NCBI RefSeq assembly: GCF_004011505.1
Contig: NZ_SAUN01000001.1
Span: forward strand, 3,286,001 to 3,350,000
DNA: 64,000 nt
Direction of reading: 5' to 3'
Source of the DNA: Nonomuraea polychroma
GTDB lineage: Bacteria; Actinomycetota; Actinomycetes; Streptosporangiales; Streptosporangiaceae
This document shows, one piece after another, positions 7,403 through 17,601 of the stretch. The translations under genes were made by a program, and so were the position numbers. Below the pieces are notes generated by a model. The model did not search any database. It saw nothing but the letters and a program-made list of their open reading frames with translations, and was not told the DNA's origin. Each line of letters opens with the position of its first letter. The first letter of the stretch is position 1.

Positions 7403-8345
7403 TCTAGACCGCCTGCTCGACTGCGTCGTCGACGAGTCCATCAGCTGGGCCCATCCCGAGCGCCTGCTGTCGTTCCTGGAGAGCGGGAACTACCGTTACG
7501 ACCGTATCTGGATCGCCGAGGACGACGAAGGCCGGATCCTGGCCCGCGCCGTCTGGTGGGGCTTTCCCGGCAGCGACAAGCCGCCGCTCGCGATGGACTG
7601 CCTGTACGTCCATCCGTCTGTCGATGATCGCGTGGGCTTGGCGGCCGAGTTGCTCCAGCACGCGTTCGCCGCGTCCGGGGAGCGGCCCGCGTACCACGTG
7701 TTCCTCTCCAACGGCTGGCGCGGCGATCCGAAGGCCACGGCGGCGATCGCCTGGCGGTGGCAGGCGGCCGGGCGCGCCGGGCTGACGGAGGAACTGGAGC
7801 GCCTACGGTACGAGTGGACGGCCGACGAGCCCGTGCCCGAGCCGTCGGAGCGGCTGGTGTTCCGCGGGGATGACGACGACGAGGCGTTCGTCGCGGCGTT
7901 CCGGCGGGTGGCGGAGGGCTCGCTCGACTACGACACGCGGGAGGGGCTGCTCACCATGGACCCGGAGACGCAGGCGCGCGAGGACGTCGACGTCTACAAG
8001 TCGATGCCGGGGGACCGGTCGTGGTGGCGGCTGGCGTACACCAAGGACGGGGACCTGGTCGGGGTCGCACTGCCGTCGGCCAACAACGCCGGACCGGTGG
8101 TGGGTTACCTCGGCGTCGTGCCCGAGCACCGCGGCCACGGGTACGTCGACGACCTGCTCGCCGAGATCACCCGCTTCCACGCCGAGCGGGGCGTGCAGCG
8201 GATCGTGGCCGACACGGACATGGGGAACGTGCCGATGGCGCGGGCCTTCGAACGGGCCGGTTACCGAAATTTCGCCATCCGGCTGGTCCTGTCCGCCAAG
8301 CCGGAAATCGCGGCGGACGGTGCGGACGCCGCGGAGCTCGGATAA
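7374..8345 (+). CDS. GNAT acetyltransferase, two tandem domains
   Basis: 323 residues with CGGAGGA upstream of the ATG. The N-terminal half (about 1-150) is a degenerate GNAT fold; the C-terminal half (about 160-315) is better preserved, with GYLGVVPEHRGHGYVDDLLAE as motif A (acetyl-CoA pyrophosphate loop) and NVPMARAFERAGYRNF as motif B. The tandem arrangement resembles MshD-like and other duplicated GNATs, but the substrate is unknown. Possibly expressed with the arylamine N-acetyltransferase gene 52 bp downstream. Confidence 0.85.
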   Translation: MLFRTAVEADLDRLLDCVVDESISWAHPERLLSFLESGNYRYDRIWIAEDDEGRILARAVWWGFPGSDKPPLAMDCLYVHPSVDDRVGLAAELLQHAFAASGERPAYHVFLSNGWRGDPKATAAIAWRWQAAGRAGLTEELERLRYEWTADEPVPEPSERLVFRGDDDDEAFVAAFRRVAEGSLDYDTREGLLTMDPETQAREDVDVYKSMPGDRSWWRLAYTKDGDLVGVALPSANNAGPVVGYLGVVPEHRGHGYVDDLLAEITRFHAERGVQRIVADTDMGNVPMARAFERAGYRNFAIRLVLSAKPEIAADGADAAELG

Positions 8346-8397
8346 TCCCGTGAACACATGATGCGCGCGGGCCGTCGTACCCGTCATTGTTGATCGT

Positions 8398-9171
8398 ATG
8401 ACATGGGACATTGAGAAACTCGACCTGGACGCGTACCTGACCAGGATCGGCTACGACGGCCCGCTCGCCCCCACGGCGGCGACGTTACGCGCCGTGCACC
8501 TGGCGCACGTCCAGGCCATCCCGTTCGAGAACCTGGACGTGCTCCTCGGCCGCGGCGTCCGCCTCGACCTCGACAGTCTGCAGGACAAGATGGTGACGGG
8601 CGGGCGCGGCGGCTACTGCCACGAGCAGAACCTGCTGTTCGCCGCCGCGCTCGAACGCCTCGGCTTCACCCTGAAACGCCACCTGGCCAGGATCCGGCTC
8701 GGCCGCTACCACCTGCCGCGCTCCCACGCCACGCTGACGGTGGTAGTGGACAGCCGCACGTGGCTGGCCGACGTCGGGTTCGGGGGTGACGGACTGGTCG
8801 AGCCGATGCCGTTCGAGGACGGCGCCACGCTGGAGTCGGGCACGTGGCGGTGGCGGCTGGGGCGCGACGGCGACTTCTGGGTGCTGCATTCGGGGCCTGA
8901 TTCCGAGGAGACGCAGCTGTACGCCTTCCGCCCCGACGAGCCGCACTATCCGAGCGACTTCGAGGTGGCCAACTTCTACGTCTCGGAGTACCCGCAGTCG
9001 CCCTTCCGGCACCACGTGCTCGTCCAGCGGACCACGGCGGACACGCGGATCCGCCTGGAGGACCTTCCGGTGACGACGGCGGAGGAGCTGGCGACGACCC
9101 TGAGCGACCGCTTCGGCATCGAAATCGCGGAGCGCGACGCCCATGCCGTCCTCCCCAAGCTCACGACCTGA
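8398..9171 (+). CDS. Arylamine N-acetyltransferase
   Basis: 257 residues, close to the usual 270-280. The catalytic triad is readable: Cys74 in RGGYCHEQN, His110 in PRSHATLTV, and Asp125 in WLADVGFGG. The N-terminal IPFENLDVLLGR segment is also characteristic. NATs transfer acetyl (or other acyl) groups from CoA to arylamines and hydrazines; in actinomycetes close relatives also close the amide bond of ansamycin polyketides, but no polyketide genes are near here, so a detoxification or acyl-transfer role is more likely. Cytoplasmic. Confidence 0.93.
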   Translation: MTWDIEKLDLDAYLTRIGYDGPLAPTAATLRAVHLAHVQAIPFENLDVLLGRGVRLDLDSLQDKMVTGGRGGYCHEQNLLFAAALERLGFTLKRHLARIRLGRYHLPRSHATLTVVVDSRTWLADVGFGGDGLVEPMPFEDGATLESGTWRWRLGRDGDFWVLHSGPDSEETQLYAFRPDEPHYPSDFEVANFYVSEYPQSPFRHHVLVQRTTADTRIRLEDLPVTTAEELATTLSDRFGIEIAERDAHAVLPKLTT

Positions 9172-9302
9172 CCGTCCACGCCCAGGAGCACGATCGAGCG
9201 ACCCGCCGTCACGTGGCCGCTCACCGCCCGGCCCTTCGGCTGCCGAGTCTCAGCCACGGGTGGTGTGGCAGCAGGACGCAGTGGCGCACCGCCCGAGGCC
9301 GG

Positions 9303-10610
9303 TCAGGCGGGGCCTCGGTACCCAGAGGGCGGGCCCTGGCCCTCGTAGGCGGGCACCGGACGGCCGGACAGAAACGTCCGCAGGAGCCCGAGATACGCCT
9401 GGCTCTGGTATGTGCCGCCGCCGAGGTAGGCGAGTGTGGCCGAGGGCAGCGCCCGCCGGAACTCCAGGGCCGACGCCCAGCTCTGCTCGTCGCACTGGCC
9501 CTTGACGATCAGTACGGGCGCCGTCACCTTGACCAGCCGCAGCCTGAGCGAGTCCGGCGCGGCCCGCCCGGTCAGGCCGACGTAACCCCCGGAACCGGTT
9601 GCGGCGGCGGGGCAAGGACGCGGGACTTCCTCGCGGACCAGGTCGAGGTAGGCGTCCAGCTCCCGGTCGCCCGCGAACGCGTGCGCCGCCTGCGGGCTCA
9701 CCCGTAGCAGCGTGGAGAGGGCGAGCAGGCGCGGGTTCGGCGTCCCGTCGCGTCCGAACACCGCCGCCACCTCGACCTTCCCGTCCGGCTCTCGCCCTTG
9801 CGGTTTCCAGGCGGGTGCCCCCTGGGACGGCTCGGTGGGAGACGCGGGGAACGACACGGTGGGGGACTCCTGGGATGGTCCGGCCGCGGAGAGCCCGGCC
9901 GGAGAAGAGAGCACCGCCGTCGCGACGCGGTCCGGATGCGCGGCCAGGTAAGCGGCCGCGAGCTGGGCGCCGTAGTCCTGGGCGATCAGGTTCACCCGCT
10001 CGGCGCCCACGGCCTGGCGGATGGCCTCCAGATCCTCCACGTCGCGCGTCAGCCCGTACCCCCGAGGGTCCCGCAGCCGCGCCGAGCGCCCGGCCCCGAG
10101 CTGGTCATAGACGTACACCTCGTAGCCGTCCGCCGCCAGCTTCCCGAAGAACGCCGACGACCCCGCCAGGTCCGCCACACCCGGGCCGCCGTGCAGGAAC
10201 ACCACGGGGTCGGGCCGGGTGACCCGCTTCGGCGCGAGCCGCACGTACGCCAGCTCCGAGCCCGTCGGCAGCCGCCACTCGCGCTGCCCGGCCACCGGCG
10301 CCGGCGGAGCGTGGGACGGAGCCGGGCGCAAGGTGGCCACGCTGACCTGCCAGACCACCGTCGCCTCCACCCCGAGGATCACCACCGCGCGTAACCATCG
10401 CGCCCACGCCACCCTCGGCCTCGGCACACACAGCAGCAGGCCCAGAAAGAACACCGACGCGAAGACCGCCAGGCCCGTCACCACGAACGCCGTCGGCTCC
10501 GCGCCTACCATCGCCATCCCGGCCAGCGTGGCCAGCCCCAGGACCGGCGACAGCGCCAGCACTCCGGCGCCTGTCACCGCCCGCCCGGCCAGCCTGGCGA
10601 AAGAAGCCAT
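9303..10610 (-). CDS. Membrane-anchored alpha/beta-hydrolase-fold protein with altered catalytic residues
   Basis: 435 residues. The first 95 form three hydrophobic helices, so the hydrolase domain is tethered to the membrane. The domain begins with VVFLHGGPG (140-144), the oxyanion-hole motif of proline iminopeptidases, and continues with VYVYDQLGAGRS. At the nucleophile elbow, where the family has GxSxG, the sequence is AQDYG (210-214), putting Asp212 where Ser is expected. Near the end, where the catalytic His normally sits in GxGH, there is GGGTYQS (397-403). VKGQCDEQ provides an acid residue. The protein therefore either uses an Asp nucleophile as haloalkane dehalogenases do, without the usual His, or is a non-catalytic member. 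Confidence 0.8.
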   Translation of the reverse strand: MASFARLAGRAVTGAGVLALSPVLGLATLAGMAMVGAEPTAFVVTGLAVFASVFFLGLLLCVPRPRVAWARWLRAVVILGVEATVVWQVSVATLRPAPSHAPPAPVAGQREWRLPTGSELAYVRLAPKRVTRPDPVVFLHGGPGVADLAGSSAFFGKLAADGYEVYVYDQLGAGRSARLRDPRGYGLTRDVEDLEAIRQAVGAERVNLIAQDYGAQLAAAYLAAHPDRVATAVLSSPAGLSAAGPSQESPTVSFPASPTEPSQGAPAWKPQGREPDGKVEVAAVFGRDGTPNPRLLALSTLLRVSPQAAHAFAGDRELDAYLDLVREEVPRPCPAAATGSGGYVGLTGRAAPDSLRLRLVKVTAPVLIVKGQCDEQSWASALEFRRALPSATLAYLGGGTYQSQAYLGLLRTFLSGRPVPAYEGQGPPSGYRGPA

Positions 10611-10710
10611 AAGGGGACGCTAGTGCACGCGCCGCCCCCACTCCGCGGCCGACTGCCTGTTGCGGGGATCCTCCCCAGGCCGTATGAGACCGCTGAGGCT
10701 CGACGGCAGG

Positions 10711-10983
10711 TCACGACGTGTGCCGCGCGTGAGCCGCTGCCGGGCCTACTGCCGAGCGAATCAATCGGCCCCGAATGTCCACGATGATCGTGGTGCGCAG
10801 GCTGGAGGCGGCCTTGCTCAGTTCCTCCAGCATGTCGCTGACCCGGGTTGCGCCGGCGAGCGCGGCCTGATCATCAGAGGTCGCCCTGATCACCGTCACA
10901 GTGTCGGCAAAAGCGCTGGCCAGCGCTTCCAGAGCGGTATCGAGCGGATGCGCGGGGTGTTCGGGCATCTTGGCAGCGGTCAT
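10711..10983 (-). CDS. Small hypothetical protein, 90 aa
   Basis: 90 residues, mainly helical, with no signal peptide. The middle (LEALASAFADTVTVIRATSDDQAAL) and the following LEELSKAASSLRTTI look amphipathic, so it may form a helical bundle. GGAAGG lies about 12 bases upstream of the ATG at 10983, which is far. I recognise no family. It sits just downstream of the broken AAA gene on the same strand. Confidence 0.45.
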   Translation of the reverse strand: MTAAKMPEHPAHPLDTALEALASAFADTVTVIRATSDDQAALAGATRVSDMLEELSKAASSLRTTIIVDIRGRLIRSAVGPAAAHARHTS

Positions 10984-10989
10984 GACATG

Positions 10990-11392
10990 TGACGGCCTTC
11001 CAGCGGACGGAAGAAGGGGGCCCTTGGCCAGTACCCGGCCCTCATCAAGGCATGCCCACGCCTGCGGCTCAGCTGAGTGATCTCCTGGTTAAGCCGCCGG
11101 CCACGACACGGCCGGCGAGCAGGCCGTACAGGAAACGCGTGCACGGCAGCGCCCGTCAAACGACGGGAGCCCTGCGAGAGCATCGCGCGGCCAATTCCCC
11201 GTCCTCGGACGCGTACGGCATCGGGCGACGAGCCGACCGTCGCGCCCGCCGACGACCGCCCACGTTCCACCGCCTCCTCCAGCAACCGGCTCTTGCCGAT
11301 CCCCGCAGGCTTTCCACCACGAGGCACCCGGGCTCCGCCGCCAGCACGCCATGGACGGCCCGAAGTGCCCCTTGCCGGCCGACGAGCGTCAT
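10990..11392 (-). pseudogene. Frameshifted N-terminus of an AAA/LuxR-type ATPase gene
   Basis: The ATG at 11392 overlaps the stop of the nucleotidyltransferase gene (ATGA). The frame reads MTLVGRQGALRAVHGVLAAE, then CLVVE, which is the usual start of a large ATP-binding LuxR-type or AAA regulator. Right after CLVVE the Walker A continues in another frame as PAGIGKSRLLEEAVERG. A single-base deletion at about 11311 accounts for the break: GAA-AG-CCT where a full glycine codon is expected. Downstream sequence decays quickly, with pieces in more than one frame, and there is no room for the rest of an ATPase. It is a remnant of what was once the third gene of this operon. Confidence 0.7.
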
Positions 11393-12129
11393 GGCGCCGC
11401 CAGCCGGGCCTGTACCACGAGATCGTGCAGCGCGTGTTCGGCCGCCGCCCGCTCCGGCAGCGCCGAGGCGTCCCGGGCCTCCTCCAGCGCCGCGGTCATC
11501 CGCTCCACGTCCGCCTCCACCCTCAGGACGGACGGCGACCGCCCGTGCTCGGCGTCCCGCTTCAACGCCACCAGTTCGGGCAGGTACGCGGGCCCGTACG
11601 CGTACAGCCGCGTCAGGTCGGCCTCCAGCTCCCCGGTACGCATGAGGTGTGTCCCCGTGGCCAGCACGCGGAAGGTGTAGAGCAGCGGCTTCAGCTCCAT
11701 GGTCTTGAGGAAGAGCCCCCACTGCGTCCGCGCGAAGCCCAGATAGTGGTGAGCGTGATGCCGCGTCAGGCACCCGGGCGCCAGGGCGACCAGTTCCTCG
11801 TGCACCGCCGACGACGCCACCACCAGCGGCGACAGCAACTGCTCCAGCACATACCCGTTGCGCCCGAGCAGCAGCCGGCAGAACTTGGCCAGGTCGTGCG
11901 TGACCAGGTCCATCTCCACGCCGTCACGCGTCCACGTCCGCTCCAGCGTCTCCGGCCCGTGCCGTAACCCCGCCACCTCCTCGACCGGCAGCACGTGCAC
12001 GCCCCGTAGATCCACGTCCGAGTCCACCGACGGGAACCCGTACAGGTGGGCGCCGCTCACCGTCGCGAACACCAGCGGGTACGGCTGCTCACCCGGGATC
12101 TCGGAAAGCCAGCCAGGCAACACGCTCAC
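11389..12129 (-). CDS. Nucleotidyltransferase, YcgL/RlaP-like (PF10127 type), copy 2
   Basis: 246 residues from a GTG at 12129. It has the fold signature SGAHLYGFPSVDSDVDLRGV at about residues 25-44: Gly-Ser/Gly loop then D-x-D metal ligands, as in minimal DNA-polymerase-beta nucleotidyltransferases. The rest is helical. The family includes RlaP, which is found near RNA-repair genes, but most members are uncharacterised. Its start overlaps the stop of the upstream paralogue (GTGA), and its own stop overlaps the start of the broken AAA gene, so three coupled genes form one operon. The presence of two different copies side by side suggests they work as a pair. Confidence 0.85.
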   Translation of the reverse strand: MSVLPGWLSEIPGEQPYPLVFATVSGAHLYGFPSVDSDVDLRGVHVLPVEEVAGLRHGPETLERTWTRDGVEMDLVTHDLAKFCRLLLGRNGYVLEQLLSPLVVASSAVHEELVALAPGCLTRHHAHHYLGFARTQWGLFLKTMELKPLLYTFRVLATGTHLMRTGELEADLTRLYAYGPAYLPELVALKRDAEHGRSPSVLRVEADVERMTAALEEARDASALPERAAAEHALHDLVVQARLAAP

Positions 12130-12782
12130 AGATTCTCCTTACGTACATCGATCAGAAACTCCTCGACCCGCTCCCGGTCCGGCGTCGCGGGCAGCACGCT
12201 CGGCGTCGCGGCCAGCTCGGCCGACAAGGCCGCCCGCCAGGCGTCCACCTCCGCCCACGGCATCTCGCCCCGCTTGATCGCCAGCAGCCGCTCTCGATAG
12301 GACCCGACGTCGACCAGCGGCTCGCCGTGGCGCACCAGGTGCAGGCCGCTCATCAGGAGCCGGATCATGTGCATGGCCTGCTTCCACTTGGGCGCGGCCG
12401 GGTCGAGCCGGCGGAACTGCGCGTCGGCGTACCCGGCGAAGGAGCTGTGCGCCTTCGCCGAGACGAACGCCCCGCGCAGGTCCCGCAGCCGCCGGCCGGC
12501 CGGCGTGATCAGCTCCACGACGGGGGACCACAGGCACTCCAGGACGGTGGGGTTCGCGTCGAGCGCCAGCATGCAGAAACGTTCGACCTCCCACGAGAAC
12601 TGCTCGGGCAACGGCCCGTCCCGGTGTGTGGCCGGTTTGTCCAGCCGCCAGAACGCGGCCGTCGGCGCCGCGAACACGCCCCGCCGGTCGGTGTCCGAGG
12701 TGTCCGTCTGGAGCCCGTACGCCCGGGAGCCCACCACGACGGAAAGGATCAGGTCATTGCTCACCGGAACATCTTGCGTCAT
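12126..12782 (-). CDS. Nucleotidyltransferase, YcgL/RlaP-like (PF10127 type), copy 1
   Basis: 218 residues from the ATG at 12782; a GTG six codons later (start of VSNDLILS) is an alternative, and neither has a strong ribosome-binding site. The active-site signature is VVGSRAYGLQTDTSDTDRRG, with the Asp pair at the end. The helical C-terminal half contains KWKQAMHMIRLLMSGLHLVRHGE, also seen in related proteins. It is only distantly similar to the neighbouring copy 2 and overlaps it by 4 nt. Divergent from prpE, with only 27 bp between start codons. Function unknown; RNA or nucleotide modification is plausible from the family. Confidence 0.83.
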   Translation of the reverse strand: MTQDVPVSNDLILSVVVGSRAYGLQTDTSDTDRRGVFAAPTAAFWRLDKPATHRDGPLPEQFSWEVERFCMLALDANPTVLECLWSPVVELITPAGRRLRDLRGAFVSAKAHSSFAGYADAQFRRLDPAAPKWKQAMHMIRLLMSGLHLVRHGEPLVDVGSYRERLLAIKRGEMPWAEVDAWRAALSAELAATPSVLPATPDRERVEEFLIDVRKENL

Positions 12783-12809
12783 GGGGCGAGTGACTGTTCT
12801 GATCGACAA

Positions 12810-14675
<1,866 letters not shown>

Positions 14676-14739
14676 CGGGAAACCTGCGCGAGCGCGGCAT
14701 ACAGCGCATGATGGGACATCCCAGTCCCCGGGAGAAGGC

Positions 14740-17601
14740 ATGATCGAGACACCGAGCTACGCCGACGCCCTGAGGATCCTCGGATGCAAGGACGGCAGGC
14801 TGGCCAAGGTGATCGGGTTCGCCGCGGCCGCCGAGCGCACCGGCTGGGCCCTGGCCGGCGCCGGGCAGCTGGTGATGGGGTTAGCCGACATGCGCGCGTC
14901 CATCGTGCGCTTCGGCGAGAACGTCGTGGGCCGTATGCCCGAACTGCGCGGCGGCGTGGACCGCCACACCCGTACCCAGCGTCTGGCCGCCGCGCACGCC
15001 GTGATCGTCGTCTCGGCGTACTTCGAGGCCCTCGGCGAGGCGAAGCTGCCGTTCACGCTGGACAAGCTCGACCGCAGCGACCAGATCGCGCGGGGGGTGC
15101 CCACCCGCGAGCGGTTCGCCAGGCTGATGGCCGAGCTGCTGCTGGAGCGCCTGCCCACCCCGGAGCCGCACGTGCCGTACGGCGAGACCCGTCAGGCCGT
15201 GGAACGTGCCTACCTGCGCATGTCCGAGGCCCTGGCCGGATACGCCGGCGGCCTGTCCGTCTGGGACGAGCTGACCGTCGACGAGCAGCTCCTGCTGCCG
15301 AGGATGCTCGCCGAGGGACCGCCCGCGCACGCGCTGCGGATCTACGACGAGGACTACCGGTCGCTGGCGCTGGACAGCCACGAGTTCGGGGTGCGCAGCC
15401 TGGTCACCGAGCGCCCCCAACCGGCCACGGCGTTGTCGCGCGTGGCGTGGCTGCTGGCCGAGCTCGCGCCGCCCCGGGTCGGCGACAGCCCCGTGATCCA
15501 CCTGGCCAGGATGGCCGCGAACGCCCTCGACCAGCCGCTCCTGCTGGCCGGCAAGCTGCCCGAGGACGTCTACCTGCCGCTGCTCGGCGAGGGCTACCTC
15601 ACCCCGCGCTGCCGCGCCGCCGAGCTCACCCGCGAGGCCACGCCCGCGCTGCGCAGCTGGTGGGAGGGCCGGCGGCTGCTGCCCGACACCGAGGCGTTCC
15701 TGGTCGGGCACCTCACGTCGCTGCGCGCCACCCAGGCGCCGCTGCTCGTGCTGGGCGAGCCGGGCTCGGGCAAGACCAAGCTGACCGAGGTGCTGGCCGC
15801 CCGGCTGGCCCGCTCGGAGTTCCTGCCGATCAGGGTGGACCTGCAGAGCGTGGGGGCGCGGGCGAGCGTCACCGAGCAGATCGAGCAGGCCATCGGCGCG
15901 CTCCTGGGGGAGGAGGTCGAGTACGCCGAGCTGGTGTCGGCCGCCGACGGGGCGCTGCCGGTCATCCTGCTCGACGGGTTCGACGAGCTGGTGCAGGGCG
16001 GCGTCGACCGCTACGACTACCTGGCGCAGGTCCAGGAGTTCCAGCGCGGGGAGGCCGGGCACGGCCGGCCGGTCGCGGCGATCGTGACCAGCCGCACCGT
16101 GGTGGCCGACCGGATCAGGTTCCCCGACGGGCTGCTGGCGCTGCAGCTGCTGCCGTTCGAGGACGGCCAGGTACGCCAATGGCTCGACATCTGGGACCAG
16201 GCCAACCGCGCCCTGCTGGCCAGGCGCGACCTGAAGCCCCTGCCCGCCGAGGCCGCGCTTGCCCACGGCGAGATGGCCAGGCAGCCGCTCCTGCTGCTCC
16301 TGCTCGCGCTCTACGACGCCGGCGGCAACGCGCTGCAGCGCGGCACATCAGCGCCGCTCAAGCGTTCCCGCCTGTATGAGGTCCTGCTCAGGGACTTCAC
16401 CGAACGGGAGACCGGCGGGGCGCGGCGCGTGCTGATCGACCAGGAGCTCGTCATGCTGGGCGCGGTGGCGTTGTCCATGCTGGCCCGCGGCCGCCAGGTC
16501 ATCACCGACGAGGCGCTCAACCGCGACCTGCCGGCCCTGTGCCACGGCGGCGAGTACGACTGGGCGGAGGAGCACGACCCCGTCGACTGGGTACGCAGGG
16601 CCACCGAGCGGTTCTTCTTCGTCCGCAGGAACGGCCACGCGTTCCTGCACTCCACCTTCGGCGAGTTCCTGGTGGCCTGGCTGGCCGTGTACGCGCTGCG
16701 CGACCTGGACAGGAGACGCCGCCACGCCGGCGACGAGCCGCTCGCCCTGGTGCAGAGCGTGGACGACGACCTGCTGTACGCCGTCACCTCCCACTCGTGC
16801 CTGGCCGAGCGGGCGGCGACGGTCGGGTTCATCCTGGAGCTGCTCGACGAGGTGCCGAGCGCGGTGCGGGCCCGCTGCGCCGAGCTGCTGACCGGGCTGC
16901 TGCGGCGCTCCCTGTACGAGCGCAGCCGCCGCCATTTCACCGGTTTCCGCCCGGTACGTCACACGCTGACCCGGCGCCTTGCCGCGTACTCGGCGAACCT
17001 CACCCTGCTCATCGTCGCCGCATCGGAGGAGCCGGTCGCCGTCTCGTCGCTTCTGCCCGGACCCGGCCACCTGGAGCGCTGGGCGTCGTTCACCCACCTG
17101 TGGAAGGGCCAGCTGGGGGAGGAGGGCTGGCAGGGCCTGATCACCGCCCTGGCGGCGCAGCGCGTGGTCGAGGGCGGCAAGGAGGACGTCGTGCTCGGCG
17201 GCGCCGCCGATCGGGCGGCGACCTCCGGCATGGGCGACGTGGTCGTGGCCGTCGCCACCGGCCAGAGCCCGCGCCACCGCCGGCTGCTCGACCTGCTGCT
17301 GCGCGCGCTGGGGGAGGGGCGCGCCCTGCCCTACCGCGACCGCGTCGCCATCCTGGAGGAGCTGCTGCGCACGGCGGCGGTCCGCTCGCCCGCCATGCAG
17401 CAGGCGCTGGGCGCGTTGTGGACCGAGCCCGGCGCCGACCACAACGAGCTGCGGCCGCTGCTGCGGGCCGTGCTCGCCGATCCGGCCGGCCGGATGGCGA
17501 CCTGGGAGCAGCTCGTCAAGGCCGGCGTCCCGGAGACGGAGCTGTGGGACCTCCACGAGGACGTCAGGGAGCCGACGGATCCACCGGCAGCTCCACGGTG
17601 A
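14740..17601 (+). CDS. NACHT-domain NTPase with N-terminal helical effector/sensor region
   Basis: 953 residues with GGAGAAGG upstream of the ATG. The N-terminal 330 residues are helical with no catalytic motif I recognise; they look like one of the NACHT N-terminal helical domains. The NTPase core has Walker A GEPGSGKT (about 339-346), Walker B VILLDGFDEL (about 408) with the double acidic DGFDE signature of NACHT, and a sensor VTSRT. After the winged-helix part, the C-terminal 300 residues are helical, perhaps the sensing region. Bacterial NACHT proteins of this build are known in antiphage defence and also in signalling. It ends inside the 3' end of the convergent sensor kinase (38-nt tail overlap). 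Confidence 0.88.
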   Translation: MIETPSYADALRILGCKDGRLAKVIGFAAAAERTGWALAGAGQLVMGLADMRASIVRFGENVVGRMPELRGGVDRHTRTQRLAAAHAVIVVSAYFEALGEAKLPFTLDKLDRSDQIARGVPTRERFARLMAELLLERLPTPEPHVPYGETRQAVERAYLRMSEALAGYAGGLSVWDELTVDEQLLLPRMLAEGPPAHALRIYDEDYRSLALDSHEFGVRSLVTERPQPATALSRVAWLLAELAPPRVGDSPVIHLARMAANALDQPLLLAGKLPEDVYLPLLGEGYLTPRCRAAELTREATPALRSWWEGRRLLPDTEAFLVGHLTSLRATQAPLLVLGEPGSGKTKLTEVLAARLARSEFLPIRVDLQSVGARASVTEQIEQAIGALLGEEVEYAELVSAADGALPVILLDGFDELVQGGVDRYDYLAQVQEFQRGEAGHGRPVAAIVTSRTVVADRIRFPDGLLALQLLPFEDGQVRQWLDIWDQANRALLARRDLKPLPAEAALAHGEMARQPLLLLLLALYDAGGNALQRGTSAPLKRSRLYEVLLRDFTERETGGARRVLIDQELVMLGAVALSMLARGRQVITDEALNRDLPALCHGGEYDWAEEHDPVDWVRRATERFFFVRRNGHAFLHSTFGEFLVAWLAVYALRDLDRRRRHAGDEPLALVQSVDDDLLYAVTSHSCLAERAATVGFILELLDEVPSAVRARCAELLTGLLRRSLYERSRRHFTGFRPVRHTLTRRLAAYSANLTLLIVAASEEPVAVSSLLPGPGHLERWASFTHLWKGQLGEEGWQGLITALAAQRVVEGGKEDVVLGGAADRAATSGMGDVVVAVATGQSPRHRRLLDLLLRALGEGRALPYRDRVAILEELLRTAAVRSPAMQQALGALWTEPGADHNELRPLLRAVLADPAGRMATWEQLVKAGVPETELWDLHEDVREPTDPPAAPR

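Noticed and set aside
8398..9171. Ansamycin amide synthase
   Set aside because: The NAT fold fits, but no polyketide synthase or AHBA genes are in the window.
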